A stretch of 26,871 nucleotides of DNA from Plantago elongata (taxonomy: Eukaryota > Streptophyta > Magnoliopsida > Lamiales > Plantaginaceae): NCBI GenBank assembly GCA_036897095.1, contig JAYMSP010002020.1, positions 1-26,871 on the forward strand, in the 5' to 3' direction. The position numbers and the translations under genes are program-made. The notes under the pieces are model-generated. The model was not told the origin of the DNA, ran no database searches, and saw only the letters and a list, made by a program, of their open reading frames with translations. This document shows, piece by piece, positions 12,801 to 26,797 of this stretch; position 1 is the first letter of the stretch; every line of letters starts with the position of its first letter.

Positions 12801-12866
12801 GAGAGCAGGAGCATGCTCTCCCTCCACACTACCATCTCGAAGTGTTCTGCAAATCCATTCTGTCAT
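9824..12866 (-). CDS. ELP5: Elongator complex protein 5 (ELP5)
   Basis: Nine coding exons join in phase with GT-AG borders: 12866-12700, 12617-12525, 12421-12255, 11990-11944, 11649-11580, 10845-10619, 10494-10405, 10228-10153 and 10005-9824. The product is 372 aa, close to the size I recall for Arabidopsis ELP5. It starts [18 protein letters not shown] and continues with [58 protein letters not shown] and [10 protein letters not shown]. It ends in the acidic tail [20 protein letters not shown]. Elp5 has a RecA-like fold and forms a hetero-hexameric ring with Elp4 and Elp6 in Elongator, which modifies wobble uridines of tRNAs. The ATG at 12866 was chosen because an acceptor (ctagcag) ends at 12878, leaving an 11-base leader in this exon. 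It looks intact. It is a housekeeping gene, unrelated in function to the BBE-like genes around it. Confidence 0.93.
12082..12202 (+). mobile_element. tRNA-derived short retroposon (SINE-like) in an ELP5 intron
   Basis: An 87-base body (12099-12185) is flanked by perfect 17-base direct repeats, attattcatatacagat at 12082-12098 and 12186-12202. The body has a polymerase III A-box-like cagctcagttgg at 12111 and a strong B-box-like ggttcgagtca at 12154, and ends in a short A run. This is the mark of target-primed retroposition of a tRNA-like transcript. It lies in the intron between coding exons 4 and 5 of ELP5, antisense to the gene. It could be a short SINE or a tRNA retropseudogene. It is not a working tRNA gene, because the acceptor and anticodon stems do not pair well. 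Confidence 0.8.
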
Positions 12867-13369
12867 TTGTGAAGCTTCTGCTAGAAAAACCGTGGATGAA
12901 ACCGATATTTCTGGATGCATGGTTAAGTAATCAATTAAAACCCTCTACGAAAACTCTTTCACTACATCCAGAAACAGCTATAATAGTGAATCACATTCAC
13001 ATAGTGATGTTACAGTCTGTTTAAGAGTCAAATTTTTAATTAAGATCCCTTTTGAACAGCAACAAATGGAAGCAAGAAAAATAAGAAAATATTCAGGAAC
13101 ATTTAACTGGACTCAAAGCCAATTGAACTGTTAGAAAAAGACGGAGAGCTGCAGCATGAGCTCCAGACCAAATTACTCGACATTACTCCAAAATCTCGTC
13201 AAATTATAAACCCATTTCACCACAACAACAAGAACCAAATTCTAATTCAACCAAGTACAAAAGTTGTAATCTTTGCACTCAGCTCAATACTCAGATGCTA
13301 AAACTCAAATTAATTCTAACAGAATGGAAAAATAAAGTAGAGGCGAAAGCAAAAGGAAAAGGGAATTAC

Positions 13370-13480
13370 TCTCTTGCCCTCCTCGTTGGGCTAGACGTGA
13401 GAACGGTATGAGTCTTCGTCGGAATTGTATGGATTTGCAGAAGAAGCAGCAAACCTCTGCTAAACCCTAAAAGCCAACTT
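13370..13480 (-). promoter_or_regulatory. ELP5 5' leader exon and telo-box
   Basis: A likely non-coding first exon of ELP5. On the minus strand it ends at a GTAATT donor (13369-13364), and the leader intron would run to the acceptor at 12878. AAACCCTAA (+ strand, 13462-13470) is a telo-box, common near transcription starts of plant ribosomal and housekeeping genes. The exact start site cannot be read. Confidence 0.5.
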
Positions 13481-13636
13481 TTGGGAAATGTTTGTGATTT
13501 TGGACTTTGGTCAATGAAGAAGAAGGGGGGAAATTTGTGTTTGATACTTTAAATTGTGATAATTACCGTTTTGGTACTTTTTGTCGTGAGCGTTCAAATT
13601 TGATGTTTTTCGTATTTGTATGATCGACTCTAACTA

Positions 13637-16800
<3,164 letters not shown>

Positions 16801-16833
16801 TAATTGTAACCGAACAGGTAATTTGTACTCGAA

Positions 16834-18429
16834 TTATTCAAGGGCTGGCAAGACAGGAATGCTCTGTGCATTCCTAAAGAAGTTATCAGGATCAACCTTT
16901 GTCTTAATTTTAACCAACCTGTCAAAATTTTCCTTGAAGTACTTAACTCCGAAAACAGCACCTTCCATATAACTATTTTTCCCATTTTGGTTAATCCCAA
17001 TGTCAAGATCTCTGTAGTTGAGGTACGCTTCTCTTGGACTCATGGACACGAACGGCGTCATGTAACCATACAATGTTCTCGTTGAATTCAAGTAATGTTC
17101 AGCCACTTGTGTTGTATTTTCCTTCCAATTTGCTGCGTACTGAATCTTAAAAAGGTTACCAGCTCTATGGGGAAACGGCTTCTGAGATGCTGGTATCTCA
17201 TCCATTCTACCACCATAGGGGTTGAATCTTAGGCCAGGACCATCCAGTTCCACCATTTTGCTGAATATGAAATCCAGTCCATCTTTAGGAATTGGTTTTT
17301 TCAGATAATCCGATTTTCTCTTCTCGTATTTGAGGCCAGAAGGTCTGCGATTGAGGAGAGTTTCAACAGGTGTTCCAATGGGTATGCTCTCCCAGAAAAG
17401 TAACGATTCGACCCAGCTCATTTCACCGCAATCATTTTCTGTTAATCCCAGTTCAGGGAAGCTCTTGTCTATTACAGAGATGAGGTTTTTCGAGTTTCCA
17501 AGAAACATGGCAAGAAACATTGCCTGAGTCGTGGTATTTACGACATCCAGGGAAAGCCTGATGAATAATTCCTCTGGAAACTCATTCGCCGCAACTTCTT
17601 GATAGCGGTAAATGAGATCAGTGAAATTTTCGTCATATGTTCTTGACACTCTGAAAGCCGTTACAATATCAGGAACCCTGACCAGTTTGATTTTATATGA
17701 AAGGACTACACCAAAGCTGGATCCACCCCCACCAGTAATAGCCCAAAAAAGATCCTCTCCCATAGATTTTCTATCCAGAAGCGTTCCATTGCCATCGATT
17801 ATCTTGGCATCAACAATGTTATCAACAGTAAGGCCATGTTTTCGCATCATATTACCATATCCTCCACCGCTGAAGTGCCCACCAACACCAACCGTGTGAC
17901 AAACACCGGCAGGGAAGCCGTAAACATTGCTCTTGTTAGCAATTTCGTAATACAGTTCGCCAAGAATCGCGCCTGACTCAACCCAAGCAGACTCTTCCTC
18001 TATACTAACATTAACTGCACGAAAATTGAACATATCCAGGATCATGAAATCAGGAACATCTGATGCATATGACAGGCCTTCAAAGTCATGGCCCCCACTT
18101 CGGATATTCAGCCTCAAACCGTTCGCCTTTGCACATAGAACTGTAGCCTGAATGTGAGAAACATGTAACGCGGTAACAATGAATCGTGGTTTTGTGGTGG
18201 TGGGCTTGTCGTACCGCAGGTTTCTTATGTAGGATTGAAGAACTGAGGAGAATGAAGAGTTGTCCTGAGTGTAGAGAACTGAAGAGATTTGGTTAGAGGG
18301 ATCTGAATAACTCTCCATGCACTGAATGAATGCATTGTCAGAAGATGAATTGGAAGAAGAGACTGAAACAATTACAAAGGATGAGATGATGAAGAATGTT
18401 GGAAGGAGTTGAATCATTGCAGTTTTCAT
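16834..18429 (-). CDS. BBE-like FAD-linked oxidoreductase, gene C (intronless)
   Basis: One uninterrupted frame of 531 aa on the minus strand. Residues 1 to about 25 form a signal peptide and several N-glycosylation sites follow, which fits a secreted or apoplastic enzyme. The FAD_binding_4 domain has RSGGHDFEG with His114 and [16 protein letters not shown] with Cys177, the pair expected to hold FAD bicovalently. Val180 is the oxidase-type gatekeeper. The BBE domain shows FNPYGGRM, PHRAGNLF, Lys428-Ile-Gln430-Tyr, and NYRDLD with Tyr472. It ends VDPDNFFRNAQSIP. The K-x-Q-Y plus Tyr set is that of many land-plant BBE-like enzymes, including characterised monolignol oxidoreductases, so a cell-wall phenolic or sugar-like substrate is possible but unproven. 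It lacks the intron of A, B and D and is more distant from them than they are from each other. It diverges from gene D across about 980 bp. Confidence 0.95.
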   Translation of the reverse strand: MKTAMIQLLPTFFIISSFVIVSVSSSNSSSDNAFIQCMESYSDPSNQISSVLYTQDNSSFSSVLQSYIRNLRYDKPTTTKPRFIVTALHVSHIQATVLCAKANGLRLNIRSGGHDFEGLSYASDVPDFMILDMFNFRAVNVSIEEESAWVESGAILGELYYEIANKSNVYGFPAGVCHTVGVGGHFSGGGYGNMMRKHGLTVDNIVDAKIIDGNGTLLDRKSMGEDLFWAITGGGGSSFGVVLSYKIKLVRVPDIVTAFRVSRTYDENFTDLIYRYQEVAANEFPEELFIRLSLDVVNTTTQAMFLAMFLGNSKNLISVIDKSFPELGLTENDCGEMSWVESLLFWESIPIGTPVETLLNRRPSGLKYEKRKSDYLKKPIPKDGLDFIFSKMVELDGPGLRFNPYGGRMDEIPASQKPFPHRAGNLFKIQYAANWKENTTQVAEHYLNSTRTLYGYMTPFVSMSPREAYLNYRDLDIGINQNGKNSYMEGAVFGVKYFKENFDRLVKIKTKVDPDNFFRNAQSIPVLPALE

Positions 18430-18486
18430 TTTTACTTGGATTTTCAGTTCAAGTTTTAAGGGATATTAGATTGGAAACAACATTTA

Positions 18487-18495
18487 TTATATATA
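18487..18495 (-). promoter_or_regulatory. TATA box of BBE-like gene C
   Basis: Minus-strand TATATATAA about 58 bases before the ATG at 18429, at normal plant spacing. Confidence 0.5.
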
Positions 18496-19341
18496 ACTTA
18501 ACTTAACATTGTTCGATTCTTCCAAGCTAGATCTCTTTGTAATGATCTATCTGCATTCAGTATATTCTGACAGCTTCATTTTTTGGTAATAACGTAGTTT
18601 GATTGCTCCATATGAAACTGTCGCTTCTTTTGTGTGGTTAGTGTCGTTTAATTGCTCTATATGAACTCATGTCACTGTTAGCTTATCCGAACCTAAAATA
18701 ACCGAAATAATCTGAATTGAACTAAACTGAATTGAACCGAGTTCGATAAATAAATAAATAAACAACTAAGTAACCCTGATTGATTTTGGTTCCATAGTAT
18801 AGTCTATATACCAGATCGGATATGTCGTCGTCAACTGTTCACACATATATAACAATTATGTTGAACTTTCAATTAATTTTTTATCCATACAATTCAAACC
18901 AAAAAGTTTATTTAATGAACATGGACAACTTATGAAACTAATTAAAATTTAGGAAGAAATTTGGATGGCTAATAAAAATATTGATGGCAGACTGTACGAG
19001 ATATTATAATCCGGACAGAAACTTGCTGTATTATGTCTTATTAATCAACTTACAATTAAAAATGAATTTCTAGCACTTAACTATATAGTGGAGTAGTATA
19101 TATATAATATTATTACATCGACTGAGTCGAAAATTCATCAGCTCTATATACTGTAACTTAGAATTAATTCAACCTAAGCTTGCTCAGTTTTTCTTCATGC
19201 TTAACATCTATCAACAAAGATAAGATCATCAAAGAAATTTAGTAAGCAACTCCAAGAAGTAACATGAATTGTCATCAAACTTGATGTGAACGGTTGAATT
19301 TGATATTACACGAGTTTAATAAAAGTCTGTAAACTATATTC

Positions 19342-19348
19342 TATAAAT
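19342..19348 (+). promoter_or_regulatory. TATA box of BBE-like gene D
   Basis: TATAAAT lies 67 bases before the ATG at 19409 and only 16 bases before an in-frame ATG at 19358. Transcription would therefore start after 19358, which supports 19409 as the true start. Confidence 0.6.
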
Positions 19349-19408
19349 GGGATAAGCTTGATCCTCAATAAGCACCAACTTAATCATATCATAATTAAAC
19401 ATCAAGAA

Positions 19409-21113
19409 ATGAAGTCTCATAGTGTTGCATTTCTACTTTTTATAGCAGCAGACCTTTTTATCTTGGCAGCTTCTTCAAATCATACCAACACTGATTTTAT
19501 TGAATGCCTTGTCCAGTATAGAAATTCAGCACCTGATGCTGATGATATCTTAACTCCAAGTAATGCCTCCTACTCTTTGGTTTTCCTATCCGCAGTGCGA
19601 AATCAACGCCACATACCGAGCTCCAGGCTGAGGCCTATGCTGATTGTCACCCCTGATCATGAATCTGAAATTCAAGCGGCAGTTCATTGCTCCAGGAGGC
19701 TTGGTGTGCAGATTAGAGTACGAAGCGGTGGACATGACTATGAGGGACTTGCACTAACTTCTGAAGCCCCATTCGTCATGATTGACATGAGAAACTTTGA
19801 ATCAATATCGATTAACGAGGAAGATAATACTGCTTGGGTTCAAACAGGAGCATCACTTGGGCAACTGTATTATACTATTGCGCAAAGAAGCAGGACTCTT
19901 GCTTTCACAGCAGGTACATAAATGACACGACTGTTAAATTAGATCAGGCTTGTTAAGTTGTTTGCAAACAGTCACTGATCACTTGTTTTTTGTTGTATCT
20001 GACAAACCATTTGATTATGCAGGTGTTTGCCCGACAGTAGGCGTTGGAGGACACTTCAGTGGAGGAGGATATGGCATGATGTCTCGTAGGCATGGCATAG
20101 CCATTGATAACATCATTGATGCGAGATTAATTGATGCAAATGGCCGAGTGTTGGATCGAAGATCTATGGGTGAGGATTTGTTTTGGGCAATTAGAGGTGG
20201 TGGAGGTACAAGTTTCGGAATAGTTATCGCGTTTAAGGTGAACCTGATTACAGTACCTGAGACAGTGACTGTTTTCAATGTTTCACGAACACTGGAACAG
20301 AACGCGACTCAACTAGTACATAAATGGCAGTACATTGCTGATAACATTGATGAAAACCTTCTGCTTAGACTTTTCTTAAGGAACATAATATCTCCTGTAA
20401 CCGGGAACAGAACCATACAAGCCTCTTTCACTACTCTTTACCTCGGTCGTGTTCATGATCTCTTACCTTTAATGCAAGAGAACTTTCCAGAGTTGGGTTT
20501 GGTGGAGCAGGACTGCATTGAAATGAGTTGGATAGATTCCACACTCTTTTTTGCAGGTCTTAGAAATGTGTCACACGAAATTCTACTGAATAGGACTCAA
20601 GGGAACATAAGATACTTCAAGGGTAAATCGGACTACGTGCAGCAGCCCATTTCAGAAAGTGGTCTTGAAGGAATCTGGAGATTTTTGAACGAAGAAATAG
20701 TAAATCAGGCTTCACTGCAACTCAGTCCATATGGAGGGGTGCTGAACACAGTCTCAGAATCCGAAACACCTTTTCCTCACAGGGAAGGTATCAGGTTCAT
20801 GATCCATTACGGTGTAGTATGGACTCCTGGTGATAGTGAAGAATCTGAAAGGCACATGAGTTGGATACGGAGTCTTTATGCTTACATGGAGCCTTATGTA
20901 TCAAAATCTCCTCGAAGAGCATATTTCAATTACAGAGATCTTGATATTGGGATGAACAACCAAGGGAATACAAGCTACAGACAAGCAAGCGTTTGGGGGC
21001 ACAAGTACTTCAATAACAACTTCAGACGGCTGGTTCGTGTCAAGACTAAGGTCGATCCATCCAACTTGTTCAGAAATGAGCAAAGCATCCCGCCTTTACT
21101 GTCTCGAAGATAA
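19409..21113 (+). CDS. BBE-like FAD-linked oxidoreductase, gene D
   Basis: Two exons, 19409-19913 and 20023-21113, with a 109 bp GT-AG intron at the same codon and phase as in A, give 531 aa. The start at 19409 (MKSHSVAFLL) puts the signal peptide at the N-terminus, as in A; an ATG at 19358 would add 17 residues before it. RSGGHDYEG supplies His109 and GVCPTVGVGG supplies Cys171, with Val174 as gatekeeper. The C-terminal domain has NYRDLD with Tyr472 and ends [15 protein letters not shown]. Two oddities stand out: the family motif PHRAGN reads PHREGI, and the K-x-Q position reads Met428-Ile-His430. D is closely related to A, but the flanking DNA has diverged further than between A and B, so it is an older duplicate. 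A secreted H2O2-producing oxidase is likely; the substrate is unknown. Confidence 0.94.
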
Positions 21114-21160
21114 ACTCTTCTAGTAGTACTGTCATGATTGATGCCCATTGCTGAATCTTA

Positions 21161-21166
21161 AATAAA
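21161..21166 (+). terminator. Poly(A) signal candidate for gene D
   Basis: AATAAA lies 48 bases after the stop codon, followed by a TGTGT- and T-rich stretch. Confidence 0.4.
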
Positions 21167-21218
21167 CCAGTGTGTATTCTTATGTAATAAGGGCTCATAT
21201 ATAGATACAATCTATACT

Positions 21219-21635
21219 ACACAATTGATTCATCTTTCGTAGTAGTTACTGGCCTTTGTCTTGCTTCTTCACTCATTTATTGCTCTGTAGTCTGTAAAAA
21301 ATAATACTACACAAATTAAGAAGAGAAACCAAAGAACAGTACAAAACAGAGTTGAGCTTCAAGAACAAACTGAAAAATTGAATTTTTATTCACGGTAGAA
21401 AAATCAAATCATTTAATAAATAGTACACGCTCATTGTGAGTAGATGGTACACTGAAAATACTATACATATTAGAGAATGCTATGTGATACATTAACAAAA
21501 GTAAAAACCCTATATTTTGGGAAGTACAATATCTGTGGCTAGGGGTGTACCACTTTTCTTGTATGATTCTTAATTTTAAATGCGGCCTAAATCTCTCTCT
21601 TTTATTCAATCGAGTCCTTTCCATTTTATAGTCTT
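21219..21635 (+). repeat. 3' flank of gene D, copy 1 of a local duplication
   Basis: Matches 23571-24108 in the same order: acacaattgattcatcttt, ctttgtcttgcttcttca, gttgagcttcaagaacaaa, acaatatctg, gtgtaccact, cttaattt-aaatg, and ttcaat-gagtcctt. Between the words the two copies differ in length. Confidence 0.75.
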
Positions 21636-21725
21636 CTAAATATTATTGTCCTGGTCCTCCGTTCTTCCAACTTGCAATTTGGTCCTTGACACAATATTTT
21701 GTTCTGCAAACTTTTCTAGCATCTA

Positions 21726-22900
21726 TCTATATATATTATAAAAGTGATGAGTTAATATATTATAAAAGTGATGAGTTAAGAGAAAGAAGAGTTGTGTCAT
21801 ATATATAATCAAAAATGAGATGGCAAATTCAGGTAAGAAAAAAATGAATTTTAATTCATAAATATTTGTAGTATTAGTTTTTCTCTACACAATAGTTGTT
21901 AAATTTCCCTATTTTCATAGCTATGTAATGCTAAATTATATATGAAATATAATACTTATTAACCAAACTAAAGTCATAATATGTGGTGTAATAGGCAGAA
22001 TAATTTGGCCCATATATTAGCCAAAGATATCTGCATAGTGACAAAGGCACTGCTCTACCATATTCTACTCTATCATATTTGAACATTTGTACGCCTACTT
22101 GAATTAATGAAATTAATTCATCTCTAATTAATTAATTATAACTTGAAGATTAAAGTATATTTCATGTGGCAAATTGAAGCCACAAAATATAAATTATCAA
22201 TCTTTGAAAATTTTGTTTTCCAATACATTTAATTCGAGGCTAAAAAAAGTTTAGTTTGTCATAAACGGTATCTTACGCACACTTAATTTATTATTTTATA
22301 ATTTTACTTTTAAAATTTATATTAATTCAATAATAATATAATAAACTAATGAAAGCTATAGAGAATTGAATCTAAATTATAGGATCAAAGAATATAATTA
22401 TTAATAGTGAATTGGGAAGTTACCTATTAGGATTAGAAAAAAAAAAAACACTCCCCTCCCTTTATCTCAGTTTTATTTGTCCATTTAACTTTTTATCAAC
22501 ACTTCAAATTTAGTTTGTCAATTACTTATAAATAATGTTGATGTTTCTATTTTAAAATTTCATATATATATTTAAAATACAAGTATCTATTACATCCATA
22601 TTGTATAGGACTAAAGCCAAAATTAAATATGATAATTTATAACAATTTTGATTTTTTTTTATAACTTATCTAAGAAAATCCATACAAAGAAATAAATCAA
22701 AATATAATTTATCATTTATTATTAGTCAATCATATATACATTTTGTTGTTATACTTATATAACTTAATTTATCTACAAATATTATAAAATATTCTGGCCA
22801 TAAATTTGAATTCGTCTTGACAAGACGAATCCATAGACATCAATCTTGAATATTATTTATTAGAAATGATGCACCGCAAGCAGCGCGGTGCCCGTAAAAT
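21726..22900 (+). mobile_element. Helitron-like non-autonomous element (candidate)
   Basis: The left end reads A|TCTATATATATTATAAAAG, which resembles plant Helitron 5' ends and the A|T target. It is followed by a second copy of the 24-base unit tattataaaagtgatgagtt. Near the right end are a perfect inverted repeat (attcgtcttg, a one-base loop, caagacgaat; 22810-22830) and a GC-rich hairpin, gcaccgc/gcggtgc at 22871-22891, as expected just inside a Helitron 3' end. A clean terminal CTRR is not seen within the usual distance, so the right end is degenerate or the call is wrong. The interior is AT-rich and non-coding. Confidence 0.4.
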
Positions 22901-23570
22901 TTATAAATTAATTGTTATACTACATGTCTAACTTCATTTGGTATGGCATCCTTAAACTCTACACATCAATTTTGTTCAAATATTATTGTGAGATTGATAC
23001 TTACACTGATACTTGCCCGATGTAGAGTCCTGAAATAGTGCTTAAAAAATTCAATTGAAAAAAAATATAAAAATGTTGAAAATATTTTTTGTAGCGATAT
23101 TCTAAATATATTAAATATCTTCAAATTCGATGCGGCGTCGGGCGCAACGCCGTACCGACGGCGGTCCATTGGAGCTCGTCTAAGAAGTAAAGAAGAAAAT
23201 TAAATGTAAACATAGATCTTTGGACTAAAGAAATATAAGCAAATATAACCCCATATATTTTGGTCGTATGTGTAGTCTATAAATTCATAATAAACAAGAT
23301 CTGGTTGCCAACTTATCACATCAAAATTAGTTGAAAAGTTCATTTAATTAATAATGATTCATACTTAAGTTTTTATTAAAGAATCATCATCACTTGTGAA
23401 ATTATCTAAAAGTTTAAAACACCTGTGAAAGTTAAAGTATTTATAAGAGTATAGACAATACAATTATACCAACCCAATTAAATTTGAATTTCTAACAATC
23501 ACATTTTGTAGCTCACAAATATTTATGAGTACCACACGTGTGTGTGTATATATATACCGAAACAATAAAG
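22901..23570. other. AT-rich gene-free region with a GC-rich hairpin
   Basis: No gene recognised. Its one landmark is a GC-rich island at about 23131-23167 with the pair cggcgt (23133-23138) and acgccg (23147-23152), out of character with the AT-rich surroundings. I looked for a BBE-like coding remnant before 23571 and saw none. Confidence 0.4.
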
Positions 23571-24108
23571 ACACAATTGATTCATCTTTCATGTAGTTAA
23601 TGGACTTTGTCTTGCTTCTTCAATTATGTAATGCTCTCTGTACGGAGTTGAGCTTCAAGAACAAATCTGAAGATTGTCGTAGGAGGCCGGAAAGTTATGA
23701 GAGTCCCATTCAAAAAGATTTAGTCGTATAATTAATATAAAATTTATAAACACATAAAAATTTATAATTTACACACAACGCCGCATAATTAGTTATACAG
23801 TATTGTTGGACTCTCACAAAAATTTGAATTCCATAAATTTTTGTATTGAATTTTTATCGATGAAGAAAGATCACACCAACAATTGATATGTTTTGCAGTA
23901 AATGGAAGAATCAAGAGTGTCTAAAATTCTATCCAGGACCAGGCGCTATTTAATATTGAAGGATTTTACGGATTTTGTTTAACAATATCTGCAGCTTGGT
24001 GTGTGTACTGTGTACCACTTTAAATGACTGTTTCTTAATTTCAAATGTGGACCAGATCTTTCTTTTTCATTCAATTGAGTCCTTGCCAAGTTGCCTCATA
24101 GTCTTGTT
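23571..24108 (+). repeat. Orphan second copy of the gene D 3' flank
   Basis: Partner of 21219-21635, with extra sequence in the middle. No BBE-like coding sequence precedes it, so it looks like the trace of a further duplicate whose gene was lost, or of a duplication that took only the flank. Confidence 0.75.
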
Positions 24109-26797
24109 AAAGAAATTCAAGCTATGGCAAAAGCCCAAGTGTTTGTGGCCCAGATTTAAAGAAAGGCCCAGTTTAAAACTGATACAATGGCCCAAGTGTG
24201 TGGATGGCATATCTAACCTAATTCCCTCTATGTCGGGATGATTAATAACTGGCAACATCGTCTAAAAGGTTGAAATTGATCATGAACGCGCACGAAAAAT
24301 GTTATTGAAGACTTGAAGTATATTAATATAAATGAGTAGATTTCACATCATTCGCATGCCTCTAGCCCTGTTCCGAACTCTTGTGTGTCTAGACTCTAGA
24401 GCTATCAGAAGATAAGCAAAAAGGAAAACGGAGAATAATCGTTTTAGCAGGGGTGTAGAAGTATGTCCTATATAATATATGTTCAACGTAATTAATTCTT
24501 CTAGTCTTCACTGTCACTTTCAGCTTCATCGTGATAAACTAATCTATATTTGTAAAGTAAATTAATATTTGTAGAACGTAATTAGCCAGGTATTAAATTT
24601 TCTTTCAACGATTTCGTGTGTGGTGTTGCCTTCCTTGTCGATGTGCATCAGATGGTTCCAATTCACACTTCAAATTCAATCCCTTAGCTAATTTATCAAT
24701 TGGAATAGTAACGTTAGCTAGATATGCTTAAACCTCTTACTAGTTAACGACACGTCTTTATTTAAATACGGTAGGTTACATTTAGTGAAGTTCCCGTATA
24801 AATCATGAGTAAAGACTTTTATTAGTTAGAAAAATTAAAATTGGAACTATGATGTAACCTCAAGAAGTATAAATATGATCACTATGTGAATTTGAATGTG
24901 TGATTTGATCGTCCTAAAGGGGCATGAGGCTTGCAAATAATCACGATAAGGGGCAGTTTGTATAAATGTATTCACACTTAACTATATATTCATTCTGATA
25001 AAACCAAAAACTAAAACCTAGCTAATTTCTTGTAAGACAGTTTCTCTATATTATATATAACGTGATGCTTCTAAGTTATCATTTATGATTCCAAATTCAT
25101 CTCCACCAATAATTATTGGCTCAAGTGGTAAGGACTTGAGTTTAATTAAACAAAATCTCGAGTTTAAGTTTTGTAGATATAAAAAATATCACTAGAAAAT
25201 CCACCCCTTAAAAAGAGTTAGATAATGTTTGACTACATTAGTCGCATAAGCTGATGCTATAGAGAAATTGGAAAAAAATGAATATCAATCACTAGCTTGA
25301 CTTGAGATAGGTTTATGGAATTATTTTGGAAAGAAAAGTATTTAATATTTTTTAAGATAGTAAAGAAATGCGTACATAAATAATGCACTTAAGATAAAAA
25401 ATATGAATTGCTTCACCGCATTTCATTACATTATATTTTCCAAAAACTGGAATAACTATGAATTGCTTCACATGCATGATTTCTATGATTACTATCACAC
25501 GCCGCATCACGCATGCATACTAAGTAGTAGTACAAAAGTTGGATACTAATCCTTAATTAATTATCCCAAGTTTCACGCAATAAGCTTGGCGCATTTTTTA
25601 GTTAAAGAACGGTTAAATAGATTACAATTGACAAAATTTGCATAATTTTAGTAGAATATATATTTATTTAAATTCAAGTCATTTTCATTTTTAACTGTGC
25701 ATGTACTGTATAACGTTGAGAGTACCTTCTAATATATTATCCCTTTGAGATTACACGTGGGACAAAGTTATCAAAAACAAATGCCACGATGGGATCATGA
25801 GAATATGTATCATCATCAGAATATATATATAATAGTCAAATCATTATTGTTTTGATCAAATAATTCAGATTAATTTAATAGACGAAAATTACAACTTAAT
25901 TTGACTTGCTTTATTACTAATCATGTCCACTCTTTCGTGTATTTTGTTGACGAAACACCATTTGCATGTGTATTCACCATACATTGGAGTATCGTACATA
26001 TATATAGGGATATACTCAAGCATTAACCGGTAAGAATTAACCGGTAATTTACTTTCTAAATCGTTATTAAGAGAATCCTGATCACATATTAAAAGAAAAA
26101 GAAGAACGTATCAATCACACAAACAGAAATTTTATAATGTATTCGATTTTGCGATGGATTTAACGTTTATTCAATGGTAATAATAACCATAAATCATCAG
26201 TGACAATTACAATTAGGGTTTTTGGTTTAAATATCAGATATTCTTCCTAGGGTTTACTCACGGGTCAGGGGGCTGTTCTCTTAACTTACGGGCCACAAAT
26301 TTTTATTATCTAAGCTACGTTGATGGACTAAATTAACTGAAATAATTGTAAACGTAAAATAGTAATTGAATTAATTAAAAGTAATACTTAGTTGAGTCTC
26401 CATACATGATTATGGGAGCCACCGCTCGCGCCTTGGCTATGTTCTTGGGTCTCATGATCAGTTCGACTTCCAACAAAATATCATTCATCATTTTTTGTAG
26501 TTCACCTAAAAACTGAAATAACTAAGAGAGGAACCATTCTCCTAGGTCATTCATATGTTTTCAATTAGGTACAGATCATGCAATGTTGTCAACTCAGATT
26601 ATGTTAAGATTCTTACTTCTCTTCTTTGAAATTTTCAAAGTCAAAACCCAAATGTTTGAAATAATTGGATAATCTTTGATATTTCCCCATTTTTTTATTA
26701 ATGATCCAACCAGATTTTTCCCTACATAAACCCAATTTCGCAACACTAGTAAGACCATCAAACAAAATAAACAAATCTCACATAACATTTTCAAACA
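24109..26797. other. AT-rich gene-free region at the right side
   Basis: No gene recognised. Small landmarks are two copies of tatgaattgcttcac about 55 bases apart (near 25403 and 25457), two aattaaccggtaa-type words near 26022-26046, and a tRNA-like retroposon candidate near 25106-25200. A short open minus-strand stretch at about 26490-26400 (EVELIMRPKNIAKA) resembles nothing I can name with confidence. Confidence 0.4.
25106..25200 (+). mobile_element. Possible second tRNA-derived retroposon
   Basis: tggctcaagtgg at 25117 fits the polymerase III A-box pattern. tctcgagttt about 38 bases later is a weak B-box match, and an A-rich stretch follows. A perfect 14-base palindrome, ccaataattattgg, sits at its left edge. 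I found no convincing target duplication, so this is tentative. Confidence 0.3.

Larger units (their letters stand above)
18430..19408. other. Divergent promoter region between genes C and D
   Basis: About 980 bp separate the two divergent start codons. It is AT-rich. Two imperfect copies of a word like gtttRattgctcYatatgaa lie at about 18597 and 18645. A stretch at about 18690-18750 has repeated gaattgaaccg-type words. No gene is seen. Confidence 0.5.

Noticed and set aside
16834-18429. Calling any copy a cannabinoid synthase or true berberine bridge enzyme
   Set aside because: These share the fold and FAD motifs with all BBE-like proteins. Nothing here fixes the substrate.
19358-19408. Longer N-terminus of gene D from the ATG at 19358
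   Set aside because: It would put 17 polar residues before the signal peptide, and the ATG lies only 16 bases after the TATA box, so it is probably upstream of the transcription start.
22440-22500. Stowaway-like MITE end (cactcccctccctttatc)
   Set aside because: The motif resembles one terminal repeat, but I found no matching opposite end or TA duplication.
26400-26490. Short minus-strand open stretch with EVELIMRPKNIAKA
   Set aside because: It faintly recalls retroelement gag sequence, but about 30 residues without flanking parts is too little to support a call.
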